Assembly (NCBI RefSeq): GCF_009827325.1
Contig: NZ_WTYC01000002.1
Span: 310,001-374,000 of the forward strand
Length of the DNA stretch: 64,000 nucleotides
Direction of reading: 5' to 3'
From: Qipengyuania vulgaris
Lineage (GTDB): Bacteria > Pseudomonadota > Alphaproteobacteria > Sphingomonadales > Sphingomonadaceae
Shown here: positions 51,844 to 61,452 of the stretch, one piece after another
Layout: each line of letters opens with the position of its first letter
Position numbering within the stretch: position 1 is the stretch's first letter
The notes under the pieces: model-generated
The model's database searches: none
Told to the model about the DNA's origin: nothing
The model's input: the letters and a program-made list of their open reading frames with translations, nothing else
Translations under genes and position numbers: made by a program

Positions 51844-52410
51844 CTAAGCGGCTTCGCGAAGCTTCCGCAGCTTCTTCAGCGCCATGTTGCGCTTCAGGCG
51901 CGAGAGGTGGTCGATGAAGAGAATGCCTTCGAGGTGATCCATCTCGTGCTGGAGACAGGTCGCCATCAGGCCGTCCAGATCTTCCTCATGCGCTTCGCCC
52001 TCAAGGTCCTGATAGCGCACACGGCAGGTCGCCGGACGGTCCACATCGGCAAAGATGTCGGGGACCGAAAGGCAGCCCTCCTGATAGGTCGCCAGTTCTT
52101 CTGCCGGGTCGAGAATCTCGGGGTTTATGAAGACCCGCGGCTCCTTCTTCACCGGGTAGTGCACATGTTCGTGCCCGCCGTGGTTGCAGACTTCGCCCTC
52201 GGCATCTTCGTCCTCGGGCTGCAGGTCGATCACCAGCACGCGCTTGGGTACGCCGACCTGGATTGCGGCGAGACCGATACCGGGCGCATCATACATGGTT
52301 TCGAACATGTCCGAGACGAGTTCACGCAATACGTCGTCGAATTCGGTCACGGGTTCGGACACGACCTTGAGCCGGGGATCCGGCACTTCGAGGATTTCAC
52401 GGATAGCCAT
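51844..52410 (-). CDS. def: peptide deformylase
   Basis: Removes the formyl group from N-terminal fMet of new proteins. A 188-residue metalloenzyme with motif 1 GIGLAAIQVG (near 46), motif 2 QEGCLSVPDI (near 104; Cys metal ligand) and motif 3 QHEMDHLEGILF (near 146; HExxH). An insert with acidic DEDAEGEV and HGGHEHVHYP lies between motifs 1 and 2, longer than in E. coli. It faces away from fmt, with recR between them. Confidence 0.95.
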   Translation of the reverse strand: MAIREILEVPDPRLKVVSEPVTEFDDVLRELVSDMFETMYDAPGIGLAAIQVGVPKRVLVIDLQPEDEDAEGEVCNHGGHEHVHYPVKKEPRVFINPEILDPAEELATYQEGCLSVPDIFADVDRPATCRVRYQDLEGEAHEEDLDGLMATCLQHEMDHLEGILFIDHLSRLKRNMALKKLRKLREAA

Positions 52411-52473
52411 GGAGGGTCAGATAGGCGCGGAAGCGGCGTTTTTCAATCCACTTGGGACGGTCAGAGTGATCGC

Positions 52474-53070
52474 TTAGCCGAGCGGTCTGCGAGCCCTCAA
52501 AGCCTGTGCCAGTGTCCCTTCATCAAGGTAATCCAGTTCCCCGCCCACCGGCAGGCCGTGGGCGAGCTGGGTGATGCGGACGGGGAAGTCCTCCAGCCGC
52601 TCGGCAAGGTAATGCGCCGTGGTCTGCCCTTCGAGCGTGGCATTCATGGCGAGGACAACCTCGTCCACCCCGCCCTCTTCCACGCGCGACAACAGGCTGG
52701 CAATGTTGAGGTCTTCCGGCCGGACGCCATCCAGCGCCGACAGCTTGCCGCCGAGCACGTGGTACCTGCCCGTGAATAGCTTCGCCCGGTCGAGCGCCCA
52801 GAGATCGGCCACATCCTCCACCACGCACAGCCCCTTGCCGTCACGGCGCGGGTCGGCGCAGATTCCGCAGGGATTGGTGGTATCGACATTGCCGCAGGTG
52901 CCGCATTCGACCAGCGTATCGCCAACCGTCGCGAGCGCTTCGAGCAAGGCGGGCAATGCGCTTTCGCGGCGCTTGACCAGCCACAGCACGGCACGTCGTG
53001 CGCTGCGGGGACCGAGGCCGGGAAGGCGGGCCAACGCCGAAGCGAGCGTTTCGATTTCTTGTGAGGCCAT
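52474..53070 (-). CDS. recR: recombination mediator RecR
   Basis: Works with RecO/RecF to load RecA at gaps. A 198-residue protein: helix-hairpin-helix near [18 protein letters not shown] (about 11-28), a Cys4 zinc finger ([20 protein letters not shown], about 56-75) and the Toprim domain ([14 protein letters not shown] near 82, [16 protein letters not shown] near 140). Leftward with def, 63 bp apart. Confidence 0.95.
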   Translation of the reverse strand: MASQEIETLASALARLPGLGPRSARRAVLWLVKRRESALPALLEALATVGDTLVECGTCGNVDTTNPCGICADPRRDGKGLCVVEDVADLWALDRAKLFTGRYHVLGGKLSALDGVRPEDLNIASLLSRVEEGGVDEVVLAMNATLEGQTTAHYLAERLEDFPVRITQLAHGLPVGGELDYLDEGTLAQALRARRPLG

Positions 53071-53086
53071 TGCGCTTTGTTAGAAA

Positions 53087-53180
53087 TCCGTTCGGGCTGA
53101 GCTTGTCGAAGCCCTGCACTTTCTTATAGCGCTGTACAAGAAGTGAAGTACGGCCCTTCGACAAGCTCAGGGCGAATGGA
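53087..53180. repeat. REP-like inverted repeat pair between recR and fmt
   Basis: Two 30-bp arms in inverse orientation, 53087-53116 and 53151-53180, each containing CTGAGCTTGTCGAAG or its complement. They match at about 25 of 30 positions with a 34-bp spacer. CTTCGACAAGCTCAG elements of this type are frequent intergenic repeats in Sphingomonadales and other Proteobacteria. Confidence 0.75.
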
Positions 53181-53188
53181 GGTATCGG

Positions 53189-54097
53189 TTGCGCGTTGTT
53201 TTCATGGGATCGCCGGAATTTGCCGTGCCGACGCTGCAGGCGCTGGTCGATGCGGCGCATGAGGTGTTCTGCGTCTACACCCAGCCGCCCCGCCCCGGCG
53301 GAAGGCGAGGCAAGGAACTGACGAAAACTCCAGTTCATCAGCTGGCGGAGCGGCTCGGTATCGAGGTCCGTCATCCCACCTCGCTCAAATCGGCCGAGGA
53401 GCAGGAGAAGTTCACCGCACTCGATGCGGACGTGGCAGTAGTGGCAGCCTATGGGTTGATCCTGCCGCAACCGATCCTCGACGCGCCGAAACGCGGCTGT
53501 CTCAACGTCCATGCCTCGCTGCTGCCGCACTGGCGCGGCGCGGCCCCGATCCACCGCTCGATCATGGCAGGCGACGAGGTGACCGGGGTGACGATCATGC
53601 AGATGGAAGCCGGGCTCGATACCGGCCCGATGCTCGCCACGGTGCGCACGCCGGTCGAAGACAAGACCACCGGCGAATTGACCGAGGAACTCGCCGAGCT
53701 GGGCGCACAGCTGATGGTCGGCACGCTGATCGATCTCGATGCGCTGCATGCGGTCGAACAGGACGACGAAGCGGCGACCTATGCGAAGAAGATCGACAAG
53801 GCCGAAGCGCGGATCGACTGGTCGCGGCCTGCTGCGGAAGTGGTTCGCCATATCCACGGCCTCTCCCCCTTCCCGGGCGCATGGTTCGAGATGGAAGGGC
53901 TGCGCGTGAAGGTGACGCGCGCCGAATTGGCGGAAGGTTCGGGCGAAGCGGGCACGGTGCTCGATGGCGATCTGGCCATCGCTTGCGGAGAAGGAGCCAT
54001 CCGCCCCACCCGCCTGCAGCGCGCAGGCAAGCCCGCGATGGACCGGGCGGAATTCCTGCGGGGCAATGCAATCGGGAAAGGTGCGGGCCTCAAATGA
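53189..54097 (+). CDS. fmt: methionyl-tRNA formyltransferase
   Basis: Formylates Met-tRNA for translation start. A 302-residue enzyme beginning [15 protein letters not shown]; the catalytic Asn-His-Asp set is seen in [19 protein letters not shown] (about 108-126) and the tetrahydrofolate site [13 protein letters not shown] near 142. The C-terminal OB-like domain binds tRNA. The start is a TTG at 53189 with GGAGG upstream; the next ATG is inside the conserved start. Overlaps truA by 4 bp (ATGA). Confidence 0.95.
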   Translation: MRVVFMGSPEFAVPTLQALVDAAHEVFCVYTQPPRPGGRRGKELTKTPVHQLAERLGIEVRHPTSLKSAEEQEKFTALDADVAVVAAYGLILPQPILDAPKRGCLNVHASLLPHWRGAAPIHRSIMAGDEVTGVTIMQMEAGLDTGPMLATVRTPVEDKTTGELTEELAELGAQLMVGTLIDLDALHAVEQDDEAATYAKKIDKAEARIDWSRPAAEVVRHIHGLSPFPGAWFEMEGLRVKVTRAELAEGSGEAGTVLDGDLAIACGEGAIRPTRLQRAGKPAMDRAEFLRGNAIGKGAGLK

Positions 54098-54843
54098 CCC
54101 GCTTCGCGCTCACCATAGAGTTCGATGGAACGCCCTTCTTTGGTTTGCAGCGGCAAGACAATGGGCCAAGCGTGCAGCAATCACTCGAGGATGCGGCCTA
54201 TCGCGTCACGGGCGAGGACGTCCGTCTCCACAGCGCGGGCCGGACCGATGCGGGCGTCCACGCGCTCGCCATGCGCAGCCACATGGATATCGAGAAGGAC
54301 ATCGCGCCCTTTCGCCTGATGGAAGCTCTGAACTCGCAGGTCCGCCCCGATCCGGTCGCGGTGACACATTGCGAGATCGTGCCCGATGACTGGCACGCGC
54401 GGTTTTCCTGCACCGGTCGCAGCTATGTCTACCGCATCGCCAACCGCCGTGCGCCGCTGACGCTGGAGCGCAACCGGCTGTGGCAGGTCCCACAGGAGCT
54501 GGACCATGAAGCGATGGACCGCGCCGCCAAGGCGCTGGTGGGCCTCCACGACTTTACCACCTTCCGCTCTGTTCATTGCCAGTCGCAAAGTCCCGTCAAG
54601 ACATTGGACCTGCTGGATGTCGAACGAGAGGGCGAGGAAGTGCGCATCCACTCCGCCGCGCGCAGCTTCCTTCATCATCAGGTCCGCTCGATGGTCGGCT
54701 GCCTCGCGCTGGTCGGAATGGGCCGCTGGGGCGAGGAGCGGGTGGCCGAGGCGCTGGAAGCAAAAGATCGGCAGGCGCTCGGCCTCAACGCGCCGCCCCA
54801 CGGCCTCTATTTCGTCGAGGCGACATATCCGGAAGATGCATGA
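54094..54843 (+). CDS. truA: tRNA pseudouridine(38-40) synthase TruA
   Basis: Makes pseudouridine at positions 38-40 of the tRNA anticodon arm. A 249-residue enzyme with the catalytic Asp in [16 protein letters not shown] (near 52) and the motifs [12 protein letters not shown] (about 9-20), [15 protein letters not shown] (near 105) and [16 protein letters not shown] (near 189). The fmt-truA order with ATGA overlap is common in alphaproteobacteria. Confidence 0.95.
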   Translation: MTRFALTIEFDGTPFFGLQRQDNGPSVQQSLEDAAYRVTGEDVRLHSAGRTDAGVHALAMRSHMDIEKDIAPFRLMEALNSQVRPDPVAVTHCEIVPDDWHARFSCTGRSYVYRIANRRAPLTLERNRLWQVPQELDHEAMDRAAKALVGLHDFTTFRSVHCQSQSPVKTLDLLDVEREGEEVRIHSAARSFLHHQVRSMVGCLALVGMGRWGEERVAEALEAKDRQALGLNAPPHGLYFVEATYPEDA

Positions 54844-54927
54844 CGTAACGGCACCCTAGCCAAGCCCGTTTCCGAGGCGTAGCGAACTTTGGAAACAGGT
54901 TTCGTAAAGCAACGAAAGGGAACTCTA

Positions 54928-56037
54928 ATGACCACCGGCAAGCAGCTTTTCACCACGCTGACGAGCGACGGGACGCTAACCCTCGCGATTGAGGAGGTCA
55001 CCTTCCCCGACCCGACCGGCAACCAGATATTGGTCAAGATGGAAGCCGCCCCCATCAATCCTTCCGATCTCGCGATCCTCACTGGAGCGGCAGATTTCGA
55101 AAATGCCGAATATTCGCCGGGCAAGGTCGTTGCCAAAATGCCCGAACCGTTCAATTCGGGTCAGAAATCGCGCCACGGTCAGAAGCTTCCCGCAGGTAAC
55201 GAAGGCGCGGGCACGGTGGTTGCCACGGGTGACAGCGACATGGCGAGGGCGCTCATGGGAAAGCGTGTCGCCTGTGTCCCCGGAAATGCGTTCAGCCAGT
55301 ATGCCATCGCCGATGCCGCCATGTCTCTCCCGCTGGGCGAGCATAGCGCCGAAACGGGGGCGTCGAGCTTCGTCAATCCGATGACCGCGCTCGGCTTCGT
55401 CGAGAACGCCAAGGCCGATGGCCAGAAGGCGATCCTTCACACGGTCGGCGCGTCGAACCTTGGCCAGATGCTCAACCGCATCTGCCTCGAGGACGGCATC
55501 GACCTCGTCAACATCGTTCGCAAGGATGACCAGGCCGAACTGCTGAAATCGCAGGGCGCGAAGCATGTCGTCAATTCCTCGGATGAAGATTTCATGGACC
55601 AGCTGCGCGGCGCGATTGCGGAAACGGGTGCCTTCTATGGCTTCGATCCCATCGGTGGCGGCCAGATGGTCGATAGTTGCTTCAAGGCGATGGAGCAGGT
55701 CGCCGTCTCGCAGATGAGCGAATATTCACGCTATGGCTCCAACCAGCAGAAGCGCATGTTCATCTATGGCCGCCTCGATTTCGGCCCGACCACATTGACG
55801 CCGGCCTATGGCTTCGGCTGGACCTTGTCGGGCTGGCTGCTGACGCCGTTCCTGCAGAATGCAGGTATGGAAACAGTCATGCGGATGAGAAAGCGCGTTC
55901 TCGACAATCTGACCACAACCTTTGCCAGCAACTACAAAACCAGGGTCGACCTGGAAGGCATGCTGACCAAGGACGCGATCCTCGACTACCGCCGGATGAA
56001 AACGGGCGAGAAATATCTCGTTACGCCGAACGGCTGA
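54928..56037 (+). CDS. MDR-superfamily (zinc-binding-type) dehydrogenase/reductase
   Basis: A 369-residue medium-chain dehydrogenase/reductase-like protein. N-terminal GroES-like part with INPSDLAIL (quinone-reductase-like) and GNEGAGTVVATG; the Rossmann part has ILHTVGASNLGQMLNRI (about 177-193) with a relaxed glycine motif. The structural zinc Cys cluster of alcohol dehydrogenases is absent, so it is probably a zinc-independent NADPH:quinone or enoyl reductase. The ATG at 54928 has AAAGGG upstream. Between truA and this gene there is an imperfect inverted repeat around GTTTCC and GGAAAC. Substrate unknown. Confidence 0.82.
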   Translation: MTTGKQLFTTLTSDGTLTLAIEEVTFPDPTGNQILVKMEAAPINPSDLAILTGAADFENAEYSPGKVVAKMPEPFNSGQKSRHGQKLPAGNEGAGTVVATGDSDMARALMGKRVACVPGNAFSQYAIADAAMSLPLGEHSAETGASSFVNPMTALGFVENAKADGQKAILHTVGASNLGQMLNRICLEDGIDLVNIVRKDDQAELLKSQGAKHVVNSSDEDFMDQLRGAIAETGAFYGFDPIGGGQMVDSCFKAMEQVAVSQMSEYSRYGSNQQKRMFIYGRLDFGPTTLTPAYGFGWTLSGWLLTPFLQNAGMETVMRMRKRVLDNLTTTFASNYKTRVDLEGMLTKDAILDYRRMKTGEKYLVTPNG

Positions 56038-56038
56038 G

Positions 56039-57016
56039 CTAGCGGCGGTCGAACTTGCGCTGGATGGCGGCGGGATCGGTGATCCCGTTCGCCAACAGCA
56101 GTTGCAACAGGATGCGCGCCTTCTGCGGATTGAGCGCCCGCGCGGCGACGAAGCCGTTCTCCGTGTCCTCGGGCTCACGATCGACCAAACCTTCGTCGGC
56201 GCGGCTGGCACGTACCACGGGGAGACCCCGCTTGGCCTGAGCCCTCAACGCCTCGCGAATTTCCTCGGACATGTTGCCCTCACCCACGCCTGCCACGACG
56301 ATTCCCCGCGTCGCCTGCCCCACCTGCCGTTCGACGCTGGCAGCGCGCAGGCCCGCGTAGGCATATAGGATGGCGACCTCCGGCAAGCTGTCCGACCATT
56401 CGAATGAAGCATCGCTACCCTGTCGCCATGGCGCACCGAACCATTCAAGACTCGACGGTGTTACGAGAGCTATAGATTCGCGCGGGAAGCCGCGGAATGC
56501 CTCTGTCCCGCGTGTCCTGACCTTGCGAACATCGCGCGCCGCGAACACGCGGTCGCCCATGACCACCAGCACTCCGCGCCCTGATGCACTCGGATCGCTT
56601 GCGACGCGCACGGCATTGGCAAAATTTCTGAGGCCATCGTAGCCAACCGCATCGGCGGGCCGCATCGCGCCCACAACAACTACAGGTTTATCGGCGGGCA
56701 ACGTCAGGTCGAGAAGGAAAGCGGTTTCTTCCAGCGTATCGGTGCCGTGGGTGACGATCACACCGGCGCATGAATTGACGGCCAGCGCCTCCATGATTGC
56801 GGGGTGGAGCGCATTCCAGACCTCCGGCCCCATGTCCGCCGAATCGATATTGGCGATTTGCCTGCCGGACAACTCGGCTTCGAGACCCAATCCGCCGACT
56901 TTTTCGAGGTAATCGTCGATCCCGATTTCGCCCGCGCGGTAATCCTTGGCGATGGCCGATCCGGCGATTCCCGCGATGGTGCCGCCTGTGGCGAGGACTG
57001 TAAGCTTGGTCGTCAT
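56039..57016 (-). CDS. L-asparaginase (type II-like fold, cytoplasmic)
   Basis: A 325-residue asparaginase. The first catalytic Thr is in VLATGGTIAGIAGS (residue 13 or so) and the second Thr-Asp pair in VIVTHGTDTLEETAF (near 88), with Lys/Tyr in supporting positions (YDGLRNFANAVRVA). No signal peptide is seen before TTKLTVLATGG, so it stays in the cytoplasm, unlike classical type II enzymes. I chose the ATG at 57016 rather than 7 codons upstream. Convergent with the MDR gene (1 bp between stops). Confidence 0.9.
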   Translation of the reverse strand: MTTKLTVLATGGTIAGIAGSAIAKDYRAGEIGIDDYLEKVGGLGLEAELSGRQIANIDSADMGPEVWNALHPAIMEALAVNSCAGVIVTHGTDTLEETAFLLDLTLPADKPVVVVGAMRPADAVGYDGLRNFANAVRVASDPSASGRGVLVVMGDRVFAARDVRKVRTRGTEAFRGFPRESIALVTPSSLEWFGAPWRQGSDASFEWSDSLPEVAILYAYAGLRAASVERQVGQATRGIVVAGVGEGNMSEEIREALRAQAKRGLPVVRASRADEGLVDREPEDTENGFVAARALNPQKARILLQLLLANGITDPAAIQRKFDRR

Positions 57017-57086
57017 GACAAAGCGCGATAGCGGCAATTGATTTTCCCGTCACGCACGCTATGTGGCGCTCTCCCGACACCGGTTG

Positions 57087-57162
57087 GGGCGCTTAGCTCA
57101 GTTGGTAGAGCATCTCGTTTACACCGAGAGGGTCGGCGGTTCGAGCCCGTCAGCGCCCACCA
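57087..57162 (+). tRNA. tRNA-Val (anticodon UAC)
   Basis: A 76-nt cloverleaf with encoded CCA. The 7-bp acceptor GGGCGCT pairs with AGCGCCC (57152-57158). The D-arm holds GCTCAGTTGGTAGAGC. The anticodon stem is TCTCG/CGAGA with loop TTTACAC, anticodon TAC at 57120-57122, and the T-loop is TTCGAGC. It lies between asnase and a TlpA-like gene and is read rightward; the TlpA-like gene ends 3 bp from it. Confidence 0.97.
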
Positions 57163-57164
57163 TT

Positions 57165-57725
57165 TCACTCGAAGCGCAAGGCTTCGTCGATCGCGGTACG
57201 AGCTTCCTCGCTCGACCAGTCGTAGTCGCCTCGCACGCGCCAAACTTCCTGCCCCAACGCATTGTAAAGCACGGTCGTGGGAAGCACGGTGTCGCCAAGG
57301 GCGAAGCTCAATTCTGCGTCCGGGTCCATCCATGAACCGAGATGCTCGAACTGGTTCTGTGCGAAGAATCCAGCGACCTTTTCCTCGCCGCCCATGTCCT
57401 GGCTGGCGGTGATGACGCGCATTCTGCCTTCGTAATCGCCGGCCAACTCGTCGAGCAGCGGCATCTCCTTCACGCATGGTGCGCACCAGGTCGCCCACAG
57501 GTTGAGCAAGACCGGGGTGCCCTGCACGGCCCCCAGATTGAGTATCCGCCCTTCAAGATCGCGTAAATTCGATGCAGGCATGAGTTCTCCGGCCATGCTG
57601 CGATCGATTTCACCGCTTGTCGGTGCCGAAGCACCGTTTTCTTGCGCCTCTTCCGGCGCGCTCCTATCGCAGGCCGCAACGAAAAGACCGAGGACACAGG
57701 CAAACGTGAGCGACAAGCGGGACAA
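57165..57725 (-). CDS. TlpA-like thioredoxin-fold lipoprotein
   Basis: A 186-residue thiol-disulfide protein. The signal peptide ends with lipobox FVAAC (Cys near residue 19); the redox centre is [13 protein letters not shown] (CxxC, near 97), and cis-Pro is in [11 protein letters not shown]. It is probably a membrane-anchored periplasmic reductase for cytochrome c or other thiol proteins. The start is best placed at a TTG (57725) with GGAG at 6 bp spacing; it overlaps the divergent argH start region by about 20 bp. A TTG at 57716 is an alternative. Confidence 0.87.
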   Translation of the reverse strand: MSRLSLTFACVLGLFVAACDRSAPEEAQENGASAPTSGEIDRSMAGELMPASNLRDLEGRILNLGAVQGTPVLLNLWATWCAPCVKEMPLLDELAGDYEGRMRVITASQDMGGEEKVAGFFAQNQFEHLGSWMDPDAELSFALGDTVLPTTVLYNALGQEVWRVRGDYDWSSEEARTAIDEALRFE

Positions 57726-59115
57726 TTCGGGCTCCAACAGTATGTGGGGCGGAAGGTTTGCCGAAGGACCTAGCGCGATCATGCGCGAAATCAACGCCTC
57801 AATCCCATTCGACAAGGCTCTGTGGCGCGAGGATATCGCGGGGAGCCGTGCGCATGTCGCGATGCTGGCGAAGCAGGGTATCGTGAGCGAGGCGGACGCA
57901 AAGGCGATAGATGAGGGCCTTCATCAAATCGCTGCAGAATACGAGCGTGACGGGGTCCCTGTGGATTGGGATCTCGAAGACATCCACATGACCGTCGAAT
58001 CCCGGCTGACCGAGATTGTCGGGCCGGTGGCCGGCCGCCTCCACACCGCGCGTAGCCGCAACGATCAGGTGGCAACCGATTTCCGCATTTGGGCCCGCAG
58101 CGCAATGCGGCGCGCCGTTGCCGGGATCGACGCCGTCCTCTCAGCGCTGATCGAGCGGGCCGACGAACACGCCGCCAGCATCATGCCCGGTTTCACGCAC
58201 CTTCAGACGGCGCAGCCAGTGACGCTCGGGCATCACCTGCTTGCCTATTTCGAGATGCTGGCGCGCGACCGCTCGCGCTTCGCCGATGCGCTGGCGCGGA
58301 TGGACGAATGCCCGCTTGGGTCGGCCGCGCTGGCAGGAACTGGTTTCGATCTCGACCGAAAAATGACCGCACAGGCGCTGGGTTTCGCTCGGCCTACCCG
58401 AAACAGTCTCGACGCTGTCTCGGACCGCGACTTCGCGCTCGATTACCTGATGGCGGCAAGCCAGTGCTCGCTTCATCTCAGCCGTCTCGCCGAGGAGTTC
58501 ATTATCTGGGCGAGCCAGCCCTTCGGTTTCGTCAAATTGCCCGATGCCCTCTCCACCGGCAGCAGTATCATGCCGCAAAAGCGCAACCCCGATGCGGCCG
58601 AGCTTGTGCGTGGCCATGCCGGGCGGATAATCGGATGCGTAACCAGCCTGATGGTCACGATGAAGGGGCTTCCGCTCGCCTATTCGAAGGACATGCAGGA
58701 CGACAAGCCGCCGGTATTCGAGGCAGCGAGCCTGCTCGATCTCAGCCTTGCCGCAATGGCAGGCATGGTCGCCGATAGCGGGTTCGACACGGCAAGGATG
58801 CGCAAGGCTGCAGAGGCTGGCCACGCAACTGCCACAGACTTGGCCGACTGGCTCGTCCGGCAGGCTGACATTCCGTTCCGCGAGGCGCATCACATTACCG
58901 GCGCTGCCGTGAAATTGGCAGATGAGAAGGGCGTTGCGCTCGATGGACTTTCAATCGGCGACCTCAAGGGCATCGACGAACGGATCGACGAGCGCGTATT
59001 CGAGGCATTGTCAGTGGATGCCTCCGTAGCGGCCCGGTCTTCCTATGGCGGGACTGCACCGGTCCGTGTTAGGGAGCAGGTCGAAGCCGCCCGCAAGCGG
59101 CTGGAGGAGTTCTGA
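57706..59115 (+). CDS. argH: argininosuccinate lyase
   Basis: Last step of arginine synthesis: argininosuccinate to arginine + fumarate. A 469-residue member of the aspartase/fumarase superfamily: [14 protein letters not shown] near residue 13, [48 protein letters not shown] (catalytic His) and the signature [19 protein letters not shown] (near 285-303). Start is a GTG at 57706, giving the usual N-terminal length; an ATG at 57742 is possible. Followed closely by an LptM-like lipoprotein gene and lysA. Confidence 0.95.
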   Translation: MSDKRDNSGSNSMWGGRFAEGPSAIMREINASIPFDKALWREDIAGSRAHVAMLAKQGIVSEADAKAIDEGLHQIAAEYERDGVPVDWDLEDIHMTVESRLTEIVGPVAGRLHTARSRNDQVATDFRIWARSAMRRAVAGIDAVLSALIERADEHAASIMPGFTHLQTAQPVTLGHHLLAYFEMLARDRSRFADALARMDECPLGSAALAGTGFDLDRKMTAQALGFARPTRNSLDAVSDRDFALDYLMAASQCSLHLSRLAEEFIIWASQPFGFVKLPDALSTGSSIMPQKRNPDAAELVRGHAGRIIGCVTSLMVTMKGLPLAYSKDMQDDKPPVFEAASLLDLSLAAMAGMVADSGFDTARMRKAAEAGHATATDLADWLVRQADIPFREAHHITGAAVKLADEKGVALDGLSIGDLKGIDERIDERVFEALSVDASVAARSSYGGTAPVRVREQVEAARKRLEEF

Positions 59116-59120
59116 TCGAT

Positions 59121-59357
59121 ATGCGTAAAATCGCAGCCCTTGGCTTTGCCATCGCGCTGACCGCCTGCGGCCAGAAGGTCGAACTGACCCCGGTCGCGGG
59201 CGAAACACTGCCGCCCAAACCCTATGGGGCCGAGGTGCAGCCCGATGCGGCGGAATTGCTGGCGCTGGATCCCCAGGCTGCGCCGGACCGGTCGGTGGAA
59301 CTTCGCACCCGCTCCGAAGAGCGCGAAGACGATCCGTTCGACCTCCCGCCGGAGTGA
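59121..59357 (+). CDS. small lipoprotein (LptM/YifL-like) between argH and lysA
   Basis: A 78-residue lipoprotein: RKIAALGFAIALTACGQK with lipobox LTAC (Cys near 16), then a Pro-rich, acidic, probably disordered tail (REDDPFDLPPE). In Proteobacteria a short lipoprotein often lies just before lysA; in E. coli it is LptM (YifL), which helps oxidise LptD. Similar position and size suggest, but do not prove, the same role here. Five bp after argH and 62 bp before lysA. Confidence 0.8.
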   Translation: MRKIAALGFAIALTACGQKVELTPVAGETLPPKPYGAEVQPDAAELLALDPQAAPDRSVELRTRSEEREDDPFDLPPE

Positions 59358-59419
59358 ATTTCCGGTCGCAAAGCACAGCTTGTTAGACTTCGCGCCCCGG
59401 ATTCGGCAGAGGCGCACGC

Positions 59420-60682
59420 ATGGACCATTTCCAGCTTCGTGACGGCATCCTGCACGCCGAGGATGTGCCGCTTCCCGCTATCGCCGACGAGGTCGGCACC
59501 CCTGTCTATGTCTATTCCCGCGCCACGTTGGCACGCCATGCCCGTGTATTCCGCGATGCCCTTTCGGGCCTGAAGGATCCGCACATCGCCTTTGCGGTGA
59601 AAGCCAATCCGAACCTTGCCGTACTGCGCGTGCTGGCGAACGAGGGCTACGGGGCCGACGTGGTTTCCGGCGGCGAACTGACCCGTGCGCTGGCTGCCGG
59701 CATGAAGCCGGAGGACATCGTTTTTTCCGGTGTCGGAAAGACCCATGCCGAACTCCAGCAAGGTCTCGAACAGGAGATCGGCCAGTTCAACATCGAGAGC
59801 GAGGAAGAGGGCTACGAACTCGCTGCGATCGCGCGGCGCTTCGGCAAGCAGGCGGCCTGCGCCCTGCGGGTCAATCCGGATGTCGATGCGCGCACCCATG
59901 AAAAGATTTCGACTGGCAAGCGCGAGAACAAGTTCGGCGTCCCGCTTGATCGGGCTACGGAAATCTACACCGCTCTAGCAAAGGAAGACGGGCTCGATAT
60001 GCGCGGCATAGCGGTGCATATCGGCAGCCAGCTGGCCGATCTCGAGCCCCTTGAAACAGCCTTCACCAAGGTCGGCACGCTGATCGGGGAACTGCGCAAT
60101 GTCGGATGCAGCGTGACCCATGCCGATCTCGGCGGGGGGCTCGGTGTACCATACAAGGCGGGCGAGGAGCTTCCCGCCCCTGCCGAGTATGGCGCGATGG
60201 TGGCGCGGGTCACCAAAGGCTGGGACGTGCGGCTGGTGTTCGAACCCGGCCGCGTGATTGCCGGAAATGCCGGCGTGTTGCTGACGCGCGTCGTGCGCGT
60301 GAAACGCGGGATCGAGCGGCCATTCGTCGTGGTCGATGCCGCGATGAACGATCTGGCACGCCCCGCCATGTATGGCGCGTGGCACGATTTCGAAGCGGTG
60401 CAGCCGACCGGCGAGAGAACGATCGCGCATATCGTCGGGCCGATCTGTGAGACCGGCGACACTTTCGCCATGGACCGCGAATGCGATGCTCTGGTCCCGG
60501 GCGATCTTGCCATATTCCGTACCGCGGGCGCGTATGGCGCGACCATGGCCTCGAGCTACAATTCGCGCGGGTTCGTGGCGGAGGTGCTGGTGGATGGTGA
60601 TCGGCACGCCGTAGTGGCCGACCGCATCCCGGCAGATGCGATCATGGACGCCGAACGCGTACCCGACTGGCTGGAAGGCTGA
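59420..60682 (+). CDS. lysA: diaminopimelate decarboxylase
   Basis: Converts meso-diaminopimelate to lysine with PLP. A 420-residue fold-III enzyme: Lys of the Schiff base in HIAFAVKANPNLAVL (near 59), His in GIAVHIGSQL, GGGLGVPYKAGE, EPGRVIAGNAGVLLTRV and the C-terminal Cys-Glu pair ICETGDTFAMDREC (near 352). Stop overlaps the next start by one base (TGATG). Confidence 0.96.
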   Translation: MDHFQLRDGILHAEDVPLPAIADEVGTPVYVYSRATLARHARVFRDALSGLKDPHIAFAVKANPNLAVLRVLANEGYGADVVSGGELTRALAAGMKPEDIVFSGVGKTHAELQQGLEQEIGQFNIESEEEGYELAAIARRFGKQAACALRVNPDVDARTHEKISTGKRENKFGVPLDRATEIYTALAKEDGLDMRGIAVHIGSQLADLEPLETAFTKVGTLIGELRNVGCSVTHADLGGGLGVPYKAGEELPAPAEYGAMVARVTKGWDVRLVFEPGRVIAGNAGVLLTRVVRVKRGIERPFVVVDAAMNDLARPAMYGAWHDFEAVQPTGERTIAHIVGPICETGDTFAMDRECDALVPGDLAIFRTAGAYGATMASSYNSRGFVAEVLVDGDRHAVVADRIPADAIMDAERVPDWLEG

Positions 60683-61452
60683 TGCACTCGCTGCCGCTGT
60701 TCCACCGAATCGCGGGCGAGCGGGTTGTCGTCGTCGGCTCGGGCGGGATGGCGGCAGCAAAAGCTCGCCTGGTGGAACGTGCAGGCGGCATCGTTTGCGC
60801 GGAAACCGAGGCACACCATGCGAAGCTTGCCTTCGTTGCATTGGAGGACGAGCGGGCGGCAGAGGCTGCGGCCCTGCGCCTGAAACGCGCGGGGCTGCTC
60901 GTCAACGTCGCCGACCGTCCGGAATTGTGCGACTTCACGCTGCCCAGCATCCTGGACCGCGAACCGGTGCTCGTCGCTATCAGCACGGGCGGCGCTTCGG
61001 CAGGTTTGGCAAAGCATCTTCGGCTGCGGCTCGAGGGGCTTATCCCTCAGTCGATCGGCGGCCTTGCGAGCGGGCTTTCCGCGATGCGTGAAAAACTGCG
61101 TGCTCGATGGCCCGATGGCGACATGCGGCGCAGCGCGCTTGACCGGGCCCTCGAAGAAGGAGGCCCGCTCGATGTGCTTCAAGCAGAGTCCGCATCTCAT
61201 ATCGATGCGTGGATTGAATTCGGTACGGCAGAAGACCAACCGGCGATTTTCGAGTTCATCCTGACAAGCGACGATCCGGAAGACCTGACCCTCAAGCAAG
61301 CTCGGCTATTGGGCAGAGCCGACACCGTGCTTCACGACCCGGCGATCCCGGAAGCCATACTCGTGCGAGCCCGAGCCGATGCCCAGCGGCAGCCCCTGCT
61401 AGGCGACGAGCCAACAAGCGGCCTGACCGTAATCCTTCGCCGGTCGATCTAG
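60682..61452 (+). CDS. siroheme synthase N-domain protein with vestigial methyltransferase tail
   Basis: A 256-residue precorrin-2 dehydrogenase/sirohydrochlorin ferrochelatase of the CysG-N/Met8 type. NAD-binding VVVVGSGGMAAAKARLVE (about 14-31), catalytic Asp in NVADRPELCDFTLPSIL (near 81-93) and dimer domain AISTGGASAGLAKHLR. From about residue 190 the sequence resembles the first 45 residues of uroporphyrinogen-III methyltransferase (LTLKQARLLGRADTVLHD), but the SAM glycine motif is missing and the rest is absent. It seems to be a CysG whose methyltransferase half was lost. Coupled to lysA by TGATG; convergent with the next gene (4 bp overlap). Confidence 0.85.
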   Translation: MHSLPLFHRIAGERVVVVGSGGMAAAKARLVERAGGIVCAETEAHHAKLAFVALEDERAAEAAALRLKRAGLLVNVADRPELCDFTLPSILDREPVLVAISTGGASAGLAKHLRLRLEGLIPQSIGGLASGLSAMREKLRARWPDGDMRRSALDRALEEGGPLDVLQAESASHIDAWIEFGTAEDQPAIFEFILTSDDPEDLTLKQARLLGRADTVLHDPAIPEAILVRARADAQRQPLLGDEPTSGLTVILRRSI

